A program made the position numbers and the translations under genes. From Pseudomonadota bacterium (GTDB taxonomy: Bacteria; Pseudomonadota; Alphaproteobacteria; Rhizobiales; Xanthobacteraceae), in assembly GCA_023388935.1 (NCBI GenBank), contig JAEWFG010000185.1:18163-82162 (forward strand): DNA of 64,000 bases, read 5' to 3'. Of the stretch, positions 29,395-35,959 are shown piece by piece (the stretch's first letter is position 1; each line of letters begins with the position of its first letter). The notes beneath the pieces are model-generated. The model ran no database searches and was not told the DNA's origin. It saw nothing but the letters and a program-made list of their open reading frames with translations.

Positions 29395-31098
29395 TCAAAA
29401 TACTTGGCCGGCGTTCATCGCGAGGTGCTCGACGATCGGGCCGAGCGCTAGCGCCGGGAAGAAGGTCAGACCGCCGATGATCAGGATCACGCCGACGACG
29501 AGCCCGACGAACAGCCCGCCCGTGGTCGGGAAGGTGCCTGCCGAGGGTGGGACCGATTTCTTGGCGGCGAGCGAGCCCGCGATCGCCATCGCCGGAACGA
29601 TCATGAAGAACCGCCCAACGAACATCGCCGAAGCGAGCGTCAGGTTGTAGAAGAAGGTGTTGCCGGTGAGGCCCGCAAATGCCGAGCCGTTGTTGCCGGT
29701 TGACGACGTGTAGGCGTAGAGCACCTCGGTGAAGCCGTGCGGGCCGGCATTCGCCATCGAGGCGACCGCTGCCGGATAGACCACGCCGACCGCGGTCCAG
29801 CCGAGATACATCAACGGCAGCACCAGGATCGCGAGCATCGCCATCTTGACCTCGCGCGCCTCGATCTTCTTGCCGACATATTCCGGCGTGCGGCCAACCA
29901 TGAGTCCCGCCACGAAGATCGCGAGCACGACGAGCAGCAGCATGCCGTAGAGGCCGGCGCCGACGCCGCCGATGATGATTTCACCGAGCTGCATGTTGAT
30001 CAGCGGGATCATGCCGCCGAGCGCTGTGAAGCTGTCATGCATGGCGTTGACCGCACCGCAGGAGGCCGCGGTGGTGACGACGGCGAACAGCGAGGAGGCG
30101 ACGATGCCGAAGCGGACCTCCTTGCCTTCCATGTTCCCACCGGTCAGGCCCAGCGCCTGCAGCGTCGAGGTGCCGTGGGCTTCCGCCCAATAGGTGACGG
30201 TGACGCCGGCGACGAACAGCACGCCCATCACGGCCAGGATCGCCCAGCCCTGGCGCTGGTTGCCGACCATCCGGCCGAACACGTTGGTCAGGGCCGCGCC
30301 GATCAGGAAGATCGACAGCATCTGCACGAGATTCGACAGCGCGGTCGGGTTCTCAAAGGGATGCGCGGCGTTGGCGTTGAAGAAGCCGCCGCCATTGGTG
30401 CCGAGCATCTTGATCGCAACTTGCGTAGCGACAGGACCTACCGCAATGGTCTGCTTGGCGCCCTCAAGTGTGGTCGCTTCGACGTAGTCGCCCAGTGTCT
30501 GCGGCATGCCCTGCGAGACGAGGAACAGGCAGTAGACGACGCAGATCGGCAGCAGCACGTAAAGCGTGGTGCGGGTGACGTCGACCCAGAAATTGCCGAT
30601 CGTGCGCATCGAGGCGCGCGAGAAGCCGCGGATCAGAGCCACCGCGAGTGCGATGCCGGTTGCGGCCGACAGGAAGTTCTGGTGCGTCAGGCCGAGCATC
30701 TGCACGAGATAGGACACCGTGCTCTCGCCGCCGTAGTTCTGCCAGTTGGTGTTGGTGATGAAGGAGATCGCCGTGTTGAAGGAGAGATCCTCGGCGACCG
30801 CCGACTGCCCGGCCGGATTGAAGGGCAGCATGGCCTGCAGGCGCATCACGCCGTAGATGATGAGAAAGCCGCCGACGTGGAACAGCAGCATGGAGACCGT
30901 ATAGGTCAACCAGTGCTGCTCGCGCCTCTCGTCGACACCAGAAATCCAGTAGATGCCGGCTTCAATGGGGCGCAGAATCAGCGAGAGGGGGGTCCGCTCG
31001 CCGTTGAACACGCGCGTCATGTACCAGCCGAGCGGCTTGGTCGCCGCGACAATGATGACGCAAAAGAGAATGATCTGGAGCCAACCGATCATGGTCAT
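29395..31098 (-). CDS. kdpA: K+-transporting ATPase subunit A (KdpA)
   Basis: A 567-residue polytopic channel-like subunit that binds and conducts K+. Family segments include NTAISFITNTNWQNYGGEST in the first pore repeat, TNGGGFFNANAAHPFENPT in the second, and a FAGLTGNTFFYN region near the C-terminus. It starts at ATG 31098 with AAGGG upstream. A 34-codon hydrophobic ORF ends only four bases before it, and kdpF precedes that. Confidence 0.96.
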   Translation of the reverse strand: MTMIGWLQIILFCVIIVAATKPLGWYMTRVFNGERTPLSLILRPIEAGIYWISGVDERREQHWLTYTVSMLLFHVGGFLIIYGVMRLQAMLPFNPAGQSAVAEDLSFNTAISFITNTNWQNYGGESTVSYLVQMLGLTHQNFLSAATGIALAVALIRGFSRASMRTIGNFWVDVTRTTLYVLLPICVVYCLFLVSQGMPQTLGDYVEATTLEGAKQTIAVGPVATQVAIKMLGTNGGGFFNANAAHPFENPTALSNLVQMLSIFLIGAALTNVFGRMVGNQRQGWAILAVMGVLFVAGVTVTYWAEAHGTSTLQALGLTGGNMEGKEVRFGIVASSLFAVVTTAASCGAVNAMHDSFTALGGMIPLINMQLGEIIIGGVGAGLYGMLLLVVLAIFVAGLMVGRTPEYVGKKIEAREVKMAMLAILVLPLMYLGWTAVGVVYPAAVASMANAGPHGFTEVLYAYTSSTGNNGSAFAGLTGNTFFYNLTLASAMFVGRFFMIVPAMAIAGSLAAKKSVPPSAGTFPTTGGLFVGLVVGVILIIGGLTFFPALALGPIVEHLAMNAGQVF

Positions 31099-31102
31099 GG
31101 AA

Positions 31103-31207
31103 TCAACCCTTCAGGCCTGGTGCCCGGCGCAGCAGCGGCAGGACCACCGAAAGCAGGCAGGCGACGAGCACGGCGTCCGCCAGCAGCAATTTGAGAAGCA
31201 GCAGCAC
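31103..31207 (-). CDS. candidate 34-residue membrane micro-protein between kdpF and kdpA
   Basis: An open frame from GTG 31207 to TGA 31103 encoding 34 residues. It starts MLLLLKLLLADAVLVACLL and ends VVLPLLRRAPGLKG: a single strong membrane segment with a positive C-terminus. It starts three bases after the kdpF stop and stops four bases before the kdpA ATG, so it exactly fills the gap. It has no Shine-Dalgarno of its own and would depend on coupling to kdpF. I know of no named family for it. The perfect fit and hydrophobicity support a real gene, but chance is not excluded because kdpA's ribosome site lies in the same stretch. Confidence 0.45.
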   Translation of the reverse strand: MLLLLKLLLADAVLVACLLSVVLPLLRRAPGLKG

Positions 31208-31210
31208 GGC

Positions 31211-31300
31211 TCAGAACCGCTCGGGCCGCAACAGCGCGTAGGTGAGATAGATCAGGAGGCCGAACGATACGGCGCCCGCGAGCGCATAATCGAAGATCAT
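31211..31300 (-). CDS. kdpF: K+-transporting ATPase subunit F (KdpF)
   Basis: A 29-residue single-helix peptide starting MIFDYALAGAVSFGLLIY and ending LTYALLRPERF. KdpF is a lipid-like stabiliser of the KdpFABC complex. The length, the central helix and the terminal Leu-Leu-x-Pro-Glu-(Arg/Lys)-Phe are diagnostic. GGGAG sits seven bases before ATG 31300. It is too short for ordinary gene finders. Confidence 0.92.
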   Translation of the reverse strand: MIFDYALAGAVSFGLLIYLTYALLRPERF

Positions 31301-31311
31301 GGTCCGCTCCC

Positions 31312-31395
31312 TTACAGCCGTTCGCAGGCGTAGGTGTAGCCGATCGCAAGGGCGAAGAAGGCCGCCGCCAACGCCAGCATCAGAATATCCATCAT
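31312..31395 (-). CDS. 27-residue membrane micro-protein heading the kdp operon
   Basis: Frame ATG 31395 to TAA 31312. It begins MMDILMLALAAAFFALAIGY and ends TYACERL. GAGGAG lies six bases upstream, a strong ribosome-binding site, and the stop is 11 bases before kdpF. The single helix ending in a CERL tail resembles short unnamed ORFs that I recall preceding kdpF in other bacteria. It may be a small pump-associated subunit or a leader peptide. The function is unknown. Confidence 0.65.
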   Translation of the reverse strand: MMDILMLALAAAFFALAIGYTYACERL

Positions 31396-31565
31396 GGGGA
31401 TGCTCCTCGTTGCGCTCAGTCTTGGTGCAACTGTTCCGTAGGTTTCGGACGGGCATCTTGCGACAGATCAAAGGCGATCCACGTCCCGCGGCGCCCTGCC
31501 GGGATCTTCACGGTCGTGAGTTGCCACCAGGGACATAGGTTTTCGAGACGAGGGCTATGGCGAAG

Positions 31566-31584
31566 TTATAGGAATCTCATAAAG
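31566..31584 (-). promoter_or_regulatory. shared motif copy 1, oriented toward the kdp operon
   Basis: The minus strand reads CTTTATGAGATTCCTATAA. It is the kdp-facing member of four copies of TTATRA-N2-TYCCTATR in the window. The TTTAT and CCTAT half-elements start 11 bases apart, the spacing used by OmpR/PhoB-family regulators such as KdpE. It lies about 170 bases upstream of the first kdp micro-gene. That KdpE is the binding protein is inference. Confidence 0.55.
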
Positions 31585-31619
31585 GCCTGGAGTCGGCGCC
31601 GAATGGCAACGGCTCGGTG

Positions 31620-31637
31620 CTTATGAAATCCCTATAT
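31620..31637 (+). promoter_or_regulatory. shared motif copy 2, oriented toward the 155-aa gene
   Basis: The plus strand reads CTTATGAAATCCCTATAT. It is divergent from copy 1 and 35 bases from it, and sits 94 bases upstream of the ATG at 31732. The 336-base spacer 31396-31731 otherwise holds no gene that I can support; these two motif copies are its most conspicuous content. Confidence 0.55.
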
Positions 31638-31731
31638 CTCCCGCCCCGTCCCCATCTCGCTTTCAAATGCCGTTTTAGCCACCTTGGAGAGGCCGGCCGA
31701 CTGACCGACGCCAACTCCCAGGAGGCCAGAC

Positions 31732-32199
31732 ATGACTGTCGCACCCCGACGCAATGCGCTGCCCTCACTCGCCGAGCAGCTGCACAATGCGTATGCGCTG
31801 ACGAGGCCCCTGATGCTCGACATCATCGAGCACGCATGCCGGCGCTTTCCCTCGCTTAGACAGAGCGAAAAGACAGAACGTCTGACACATCTGATCGATG
31901 CCGAGGCCTGGGTCGATGCCGCGCTGGCGCTGTTGGATCTCGAGCTGCCGATGTGGCAGGTCCGCCGCATCGCCTATGACGAGGGGGAGTGGCATTGCGG
32001 CCTCTCGCGCGAGCGCGAATTGCCCGATTGGCTCGACGCCGCGGTCGAAGCCCGCCACGCCGATCTTGCGCTTGCGTTGCTGTCGGCCTTCATCGAGGTC
32101 CAGGCATTGGTCAAGGAGGTGTCGCGGCCCAGCGTTCCCGCTGTGCGCCCCGCCCTGGATCCGTTCTACGAGCCGATTGGCTGCGAGAATTTCAGCTAA
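31732..32199 (+). CDS. hypothetical protein, 155 aa
   Basis: A soluble, Leu/Ala-rich, mostly helical protein without signal or membrane segments. AGGAGG precedes ATG 31732 at good spacing. The middle is LIDAEAWVDAALALLDLELP followed by MWQVRRIAYDEGEWHCGLSR, and a second helical part carries ARHADLALALLSAFIEVQ. I do not recognise a characterised family; it looks like a conserved hypothetical of Bradyrhizobium-type genomes. It is preceded by a copy of the TTATRA-N2-TYCCTATR motif, which links it to the kdp operon and the small-gene block downstream. Confidence 0.7.
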   Translation: MTVAPRRNALPSLAEQLHNAYALTRPLMLDIIEHACRRFPSLRQSEKTERLTHLIDAEAWVDAALALLDLELPMWQVRRIAYDEGEWHCGLSRERELPDWLDAAVEARHADLALALLSAFIEVQALVKEVSRPSVPAVRPALDPFYEPIGCENFS

Positions 32200-32221
32200 G
32201 CCAGTCGCACAGGTTCGCGCC

Positions 32222-32500
32222 TTGCCGCAATCTTCGGACATATCGCCGGCATTGAGCCCGGCACGGGTGATCGCGCGCTTCGGCGTTCGCGTCGTACTTC
32301 TCGCCGCCTTCGCAGCATTCGGGAGCATCGGATTCGGACGAAGCCTCGCCGCTCTGCTCTGGATGTCGATCATCCTGTGCGCCACCGTCGCCCTCCTCAG
32401 GCGCGAGCCGCTGTTCGGTGGCGCTCTCAATCATTGGGACGAATGCGCCGCGTTCGGCGCGCTGTTCGCGCTGGTTCATGTCGTCAATGAACTGGCCTGA
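32222..32500 (+). CDS. small membrane protein, about 77-92 aa, start uncertain
   Basis: The frame is open through 32500 (TGA) with three likely membrane segments (VRVVLLAAFAAFGSIGF; LAALLWMSIILCATVALL; FGALFALVHVV). It has the motif LLRREPLFGGALNHWDECAA, which I recognise as recurring in small Bradyrhizobium membrane proteins of unknown function. No ATG is available before the first helix. TTG 32222 or GTG 32267 are the plausible starts, neither with a strong ribosome site. It follows the 155-aa gene by about 22 bases and could be translated with it. Confidence 0.55.
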   Translation: MPQSSDISPALSPARVIARFGVRVVLLAAFAAFGSIGFGRSLAALLWMSIILCATVALLRREPLFGGALNHWDECAAFGALFALVHVVNELA

Positions 32501-32507
32501 CCACCAG

Positions 32508-32526
32508 CTTTATAAGCTTCCTATGA
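32508..32526 (+). promoter_or_regulatory. shared motif copy 3, upstream of the 84-aa gene
   Basis: The plus strand reads CTTTATAAGCTTCCTATGA, ending 105 bases before the GTG at 32632. It keeps all 11 positions that are invariant among the four copies. It would serve the unit 84-aa protein, DapA-like protein and 132-aa protein. Confidence 0.55.
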
Positions 32527-32631
32527 GATCGCCGCACGGCCACGCTCGAAATCATATTCGCGACACCGGATATTGAACGTGCAGGCTGGAAATACGTCCC
32601 ACGCCGGCGTCGTTCAGAAGGAATTAAAAAA

Positions 32632-32886
32632 GTGAAACTCGTCGAACCTCCCTCGTACAGCTCGCCTTCCACCATCGTCTTCATTGGTCGCAATCGCAGG
32701 GGACAATGGGTCGCCCAGGAGCAGAACGGCCTCTATGGCGGCCTGTTCGTCAGCCGCGCGCAGGCGATCAAATACGCGCTGTTCGAAAACGGCCAGCATC
32801 CCGAAACCATCGTAGAACTGCCGCGCGAAATCGAACTCGACATGGGGAAGAGGCCCGCCGCCGCAATTCGCAAACGCGCCGCCTGA
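32632..32886 (+). CDS. hypothetical protein with FIGRN/WVA/GGLF core, paralogue A
   Basis: An 84-residue soluble protein starting at GTG 32632, with AAGGA upstream. Its core FIGRNRRGQWVAQEQNGLYG followed by GLF, and the later acidic PREIELDM, align with the 129-aa protein at 34560 (FIGRNGAGLWVAREANGRVG, GLF, then TFELDI). The pattern of a short strand, a Trp-Val-Ala strand and a Gly-Gly turn suggests a small beta domain. A conserved Ala-containing helix follows. No characterised family is recognised. It lies downstream of motif copy 3. Confidence 0.72.
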   Translation: MKLVEPPSYSSPSTIVFIGRNRRGQWVAQEQNGLYGGLFVSRAQAIKYALFENGQHPETIVELPREIELDMGKRPAAAIRKRAA

Positions 32887-32907
32887 TCCATCCACTTCAC
32901 AACGACC

Positions 32908-33825
32908 ATGTTCATCCCTCCCTCGGCCTGGTTCACAGGTTTCATCCCCGATCTGCCGACGCCGTTCGACGCAGCGGACGGGATTGATCTCAAAGCGTTC
33001 GCCGCACTCTGCGAGCGCCAGATCGGCGCCGGCGCTCCTGCCATCGTCGTGTGCGAGACCGCCGGCGAAGCGCCGACGCTCTCGCCGACCGAACAGGAGC
33101 TGATCATTCGGACCGCGGTCGATATCGCCCGCGGCCGGGTCCGGATTATCGCCGGCGCTATGTCGAACGCGACCAGCCACGCCATCGCGCTTGCGCGGCG
33201 CGCCGAGGCAGCCGGCGCCGATGCGGTCATGTCGGCGGTGCCCGCCTACAACAAGCCGATGCACGAAGGGATGCTCGCACACTTCCGGGCCATCGCCGGT
33301 TCGACCGGATTGCCCGTGATCCTGCACGACGTCCCTTCCCGCACGCTGCGCCCGCTGGCCGACGAGACGCTTTTGCGCCTCGTCGAATCCCGCCAGTTCG
33401 TGGGCCTGCGCGATGGGAGCTGTGACATCACCCGCCCGATGCGCCTGGGCCGGCTGTTACCGGCCGGCTTTCGCTTTCTGTCCGGCAACGACAGCACCGC
33501 CTTCGGCTTCATCGCCGGCGGCGGTGACGGCGCGATCTCGGAGATCGCCAACATCGCCCCAGACCTCTGCCGCACGATCTTCTCACACGTCAGACAAGGC
33601 CGCCTGCAATCCGCCCGCTACCTCGACAGGCGCCTCATCCCGCTTATCGCCTGCCTTGACAGGGAAAGCCCGGCGGCGCTGAAATACGCGCTGAGCCTGC
33701 TTGGCCTGATGTCGGCGGCCACAAGGCTGCCGATCGTGCCGCTCGACGAGGCCGGCCGAACGGAGGTTGCAAGGGCATTCGCCGCGATCGCCGACGAAGA
33801 GCTGATAGACAGCGTCGGGGCCTGA
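32908..33825 (+). CDS. DapA-like (DHDPS/NAL superfamily) protein lacking the Schiff-base lysine
   Basis: A 305-residue TIM-barrel protein aligning along its whole length with dihydrodipicolinate synthases. Landmarks are YNKP (Tyr at residue 114), VPSRT, SGND and the C-terminal barrel helices. Class-I aldolases of this family form a Schiff base through the Lys of GIKE/GLKD. Here the segment is FVGLRDGS, with R168 (codon CGC) in that place. The usual GTTGE motif is also altered to CETAGEA. It may bind a keto acid without aldolase chemistry or have another function. It lies in a block of small unknown genes, not near lysine biosynthesis. Confidence 0.82.
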   Translation: MFIPPSAWFTGFIPDLPTPFDAADGIDLKAFAALCERQIGAGAPAIVVCETAGEAPTLSPTEQELIIRTAVDIARGRVRIIAGAMSNATSHAIALARRAEAAGADAVMSAVPAYNKPMHEGMLAHFRAIAGSTGLPVILHDVPSRTLRPLADETLLRLVESRQFVGLRDGSCDITRPMRLGRLLPAGFRFLSGNDSTAFGFIAGGGDGAISEIANIAPDLCRTIFSHVRQGRLQSARYLDRRLIPLIACLDRESPAALKYALSLLGLMSAATRLPIVPLDEAGRTEVARAFAAIADEELIDSVGA

Positions 33826-33839
33826 GGTCCGGGCAGATT

Positions 33840-34238
33840 ATGAGTTCACTCCCATCAAGCGATGGACATCATAGGCTGCTCCGTGCCTGGCAATTGGCGC
33901 TGCTGCGCTTTGCCGTGACACGGGACGATTGCGACAGATTGAACGTTGTGGCTCTCGCCGGGGAGCTCGATCATCTCGGCCGGCGCGACGCTGATGACTC
34001 GCTCCACTTCTTCCGGCGAACCAGTTCCCGGCTTTGCGCGGCCATCAATGGGCAGGGAGAGGACGCGCAAGCTGTCCTCGGCGGCTTCTGCGAGCGGATT
34101 GACGAGCCGCGGTTGCGCCTCGCCTTTGCGTCGGCCGTCGGGATCGCCCGTTCGGACGCTGCCCCATCCGAGACTCGCCCGAAGCGCAATCGCGACCTGT
34201 TCAGAGGACTGCCGGCGCGACGGACAGCTTCTTTATGA
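33840..34238 (+). CDS. hypothetical protein, 132 aa
   Basis: A soluble protein starting 14 bases after the DapA-like gene. Its N-terminal half (RAWQLALLRFAVTRDDCDRL, then HFFRRTSSRLCAAI) resembles small conserved Bradyrhizobium hypotheticals that I recall with the same WQLALLRFAVT and FFRRTS elements. The C-terminus after about residue 105 is Arg-rich and less convincing. GAGG occurs upstream at longer than ideal spacing. Its 3' end overlaps motif copy 4. No function can be given. Confidence 0.55.
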   Translation: MSSLPSSDGHHRLLRAWQLALLRFAVTRDDCDRLNVVALAGELDHLGRRDADDSLHFFRRTSSRLCAAINGQGEDAQAVLGGFCERIDEPRLRLAFASAVGIARSDAAPSETRPKRNRDLFRGLPARRTASL

Positions 34239-34249
34239 ATTTCCTATGC
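34231..34249 (+). promoter_or_regulatory. shared motif copy 4, upstream of the 63-aa gene
   Basis: The plus strand reads CTTTATGAATTTCCTATGC, ending 103 bases before ATG 34353. The distances of copies 2, 3 and 4 to their start codons (94, 105 and 103 bases) are almost the same, which argues for a promoter-positioned element. It overlaps the last codons of the 132-aa gene. Confidence 0.55.
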
Positions 34250-34352
34250 CGCGGCTCTGACGCTCATCTCGCAATCCTACCCGCTCATGGTCATCATTCC
34301 CGGCAAATTACGGAGGCTTTAGCCGCCGCCGGGTTGATGAAGGAATACAGAG

Positions 34353-34544
34353 ATGTCTCTGCTGACACATGGCGTTGGACGCCCTGTTGACCGGGCGAAA
34401 CGCCGCGCGCCGATATCGTGGGAGCGCAAGGCCCAACTCAAGCGCCTCGCGCTCGGCGCGCTGACTGTGCTCTCGATGGGCTCTGTGCTCACCGCGCTGA
34501 TCGCGCTGAAGACCGCGATCTATGTCTGGCACCTCCGCGCCTGA
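34353..34544 (+). CDS. small single-pass membrane protein, 63 aa
   Basis: The N-terminal half is basic (VDRAKRRAPISWERKAQLKR). It is followed by one membrane helix (ALGALTVLSMGSVLTALIAL) and a short tail, KTAIYVWHLRA. AAGGA lies upstream of ATG 34353. It is the first gene of a three-gene unit with the 129-aa and 73-aa proteins, controlled by the region holding motif copy 4. The charge pattern predicts the N-terminus in the cytosol. Function unknown. Confidence 0.65.
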   Translation: MSLLTHGVGRPVDRAKRRAPISWERKAQLKRLALGALTVLSMGSVLTALIALKTAIYVWHLRA

Positions 34545-34559
34545 TCGGGATGGGAGACC

Positions 34560-34949
34560 ATGATGACCTTGCAGATGTGTGAGGAGGCCGCCATGGCCGC
34601 GATCGCCCTTCAAGCTGTCCATTCCCGGTCTGAGGCCAAGCACGCGGCGGCGCTGGGACCGCTCGATCCGGATGTGGTCAGTGCCGCCATCCCCGCCTTC
34701 TTCATCGGACGCAACGGCGCCGGCCTCTGGGTCGCGCGCGAAGCGAATGGACGCGTCGGCGGTCTATTCCTGTTCAAGAGCTCGGCGGTCGATTTCGCCA
34801 ACCGGCAGAGCCTGCCGGCACGATGCGCGCTGGTTTTTCCTACCGAGACCTTCGAACTCGACATCGAGAACAGGGGCAATCCGCTGATCGTGCTGGCGGA
34901 GGGAGCGAGGCGACTCCTTGCGCGCGTGGTGACAAGGCTGCGGACATGA
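34560..34949 (+). CDS. hypothetical protein with FIGRN/WVA/GGLF core, paralogue B
   Basis: A 129-residue protein. Residues about 46-90 carry AFFIGRNGAGLWVAREANGR, VGGLFLFKSSAVDFAN and later TETFELDIENRGNP, matching the 84-aa protein at 32632. An N-terminal extension and a basic C-terminus (RRLLARVVTRLRT) are extra. GGGAG precedes the start; ATG 34560 and ATG 34563 are both possible. Its last four bases overlap the start of the 73-aa membrane protein. Two paralogues within 2 kb, each behind the same upstream motif, suggest a shared, possibly K+- or stress-related role (inference). Confidence 0.7.
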   Translation: MMTLQMCEEAAMAAIALQAVHSRSEAKHAAALGPLDPDVVSAAIPAFFIGRNGAGLWVAREANGRVGGLFLFKSSAVDFANRQSLPARCALVFPTETFELDIENRGNPLIVLAEGARRLLARVVTRLRT

Positions 34950-35167
34950 TCGAGCTCAAGATCGCCATCCTTGTTGCGTTGATGGGTGCATTGCTGCTCG
35001 GCATGCGCATCGGCGCTGCAGCCGCTTGGACAAGCAGCATACAACTCATGAAGGGTAATCTGGAAGGCGCGGTCACCACGACGATCCTGACCATGACGGT
35101 GAGCCTGATCTGGGGCGCCATCCTGACACTCGTGATCACGCTGCTCGCGCGCGGGCTCGGCGTCTAG
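34946..35167 (+). CDS. small two-helix membrane protein, 73 aa
   Basis: Frame from ATG 34946, which overlaps the previous stop as ATGA, to the stop at 35167. Two hydrophobic segments are evident: IAILVALMGALLLGMRIGAA near the N-terminus and VSLIWGAILTLVITLLARGL at the C-terminus. They are joined by a polar loop (SSIQLMKGNLEGA). The coupling supports translation; an upstream ATG at 34823 in the same frame would lie wholly inside the 129-aa gene. Family and function are unknown. Confidence 0.65.
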   Translation: MIELKIAILVALMGALLLGMRIGAAAAWTSSIQLMKGNLEGAVTTTILTMTVSLIWGAILTLVITLLARGLGV

Positions 35168-35290
35168 CCCCTCTCCAAGGCGGGCAACAGGGCACGAACG
35201 GCGGTCGCGATGCCTGCATGAGGCCACGCATCCCGCGGAAAAGACCCGACCGATCTGGCGCAGTTTCACGGAACCGTGTAGAGCGGTTGC

Positions 35291-35926
35291 ATGAGCACCA
35301 ACAACGTCAACGTTGTCGTCCACCCCCTGGTCCAGCACAAGCTCTCCCTGATGCGGGAGAAGGACCGCTCGACCAAAAGCTTTCGGGAGATCCTGAACGA
35401 GATCGGGATGCTGCTCTGCTACGAGGTGACGCGCGACCTGCCGCTCGAGCTGGTCGAGATCGAGACGCCGATCGCACCGATGCAGGCGCCGAAGATCGCC
35501 GGCAAGAAGCTCACGCTGGCGCCGATCCTGCGCGCCGGCGTCGGCTTCCTCGACGGCATGCTGGCGCTGATGCCCTCGGCGCGCATCGCCCATATCGGGC
35601 TCTACCGCGATCCCGAAACATTGCAGGCCGTGGAATATTACTTCAAGGCGCCGCAGGACCTGTCCGACCGCACCGTGATCCTGATGGACCCGATGCTGGC
35701 GACCGGCAACTCGGCCTGCGCCGGCGCCTCCCTGCTCAAGGCGCGCGGTGCCCGTGACATTCGCTTCGTCTGCCTTTTGGCTGCTCCGGAGGGCATCGCA
35801 CAGTTCCAGAGCGAACATCCCGACGTACCGGTCTGGACTGCTGCGGTCGACGAGCGGCTCAACGACCATGGCTACATCGTGCCGGGTCTGGGCGATGCCG
35901 GCGACCGGATGTTCGGCACCAAGTAG
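35291..35926 (+). CDS. upp: uracil phosphoribosyltransferase
   Basis: A 211-residue pyrimidine-salvage enzyme making UMP from uracil and PRPP. Family motifs are VHPLVQHKLSLMR, TKSFREILNEIG, ILRAGVGFLDGM, the PRPP loop MDPMLATGNSA, and the uracil-binding GYIVPGLGDAGDR, all intact. Its length is typical. It stands alone between the small-gene block and a CoA-ligase gene, about 120 bases downstream of the 73-aa gene. Confidence 0.96.
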   Translation: MSTNNVNVVVHPLVQHKLSLMREKDRSTKSFREILNEIGMLLCYEVTRDLPLELVEIETPIAPMQAPKIAGKKLTLAPILRAGVGFLDGMLALMPSARIAHIGLYRDPETLQAVEYYFKAPQDLSDRTVILMDPMLATGNSACAGASLLKARGARDIRFVCLLAAPEGIAQFQSEHPDVPVWTAAVDERLNDHGYIVPGLGDAGDRMFGTK

Positions 35927-35959
35927 ACAGGTTCATGCGATCAGGTTACTCCGGTTGGC

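Noticed and set aside
29737..31194. 485-codon plus-strand frame opposite kdpA
   Set aside because: The product is His/Arg/Gln-rich and mirrors the hydrophobic kdpA codons; antisense shadow.
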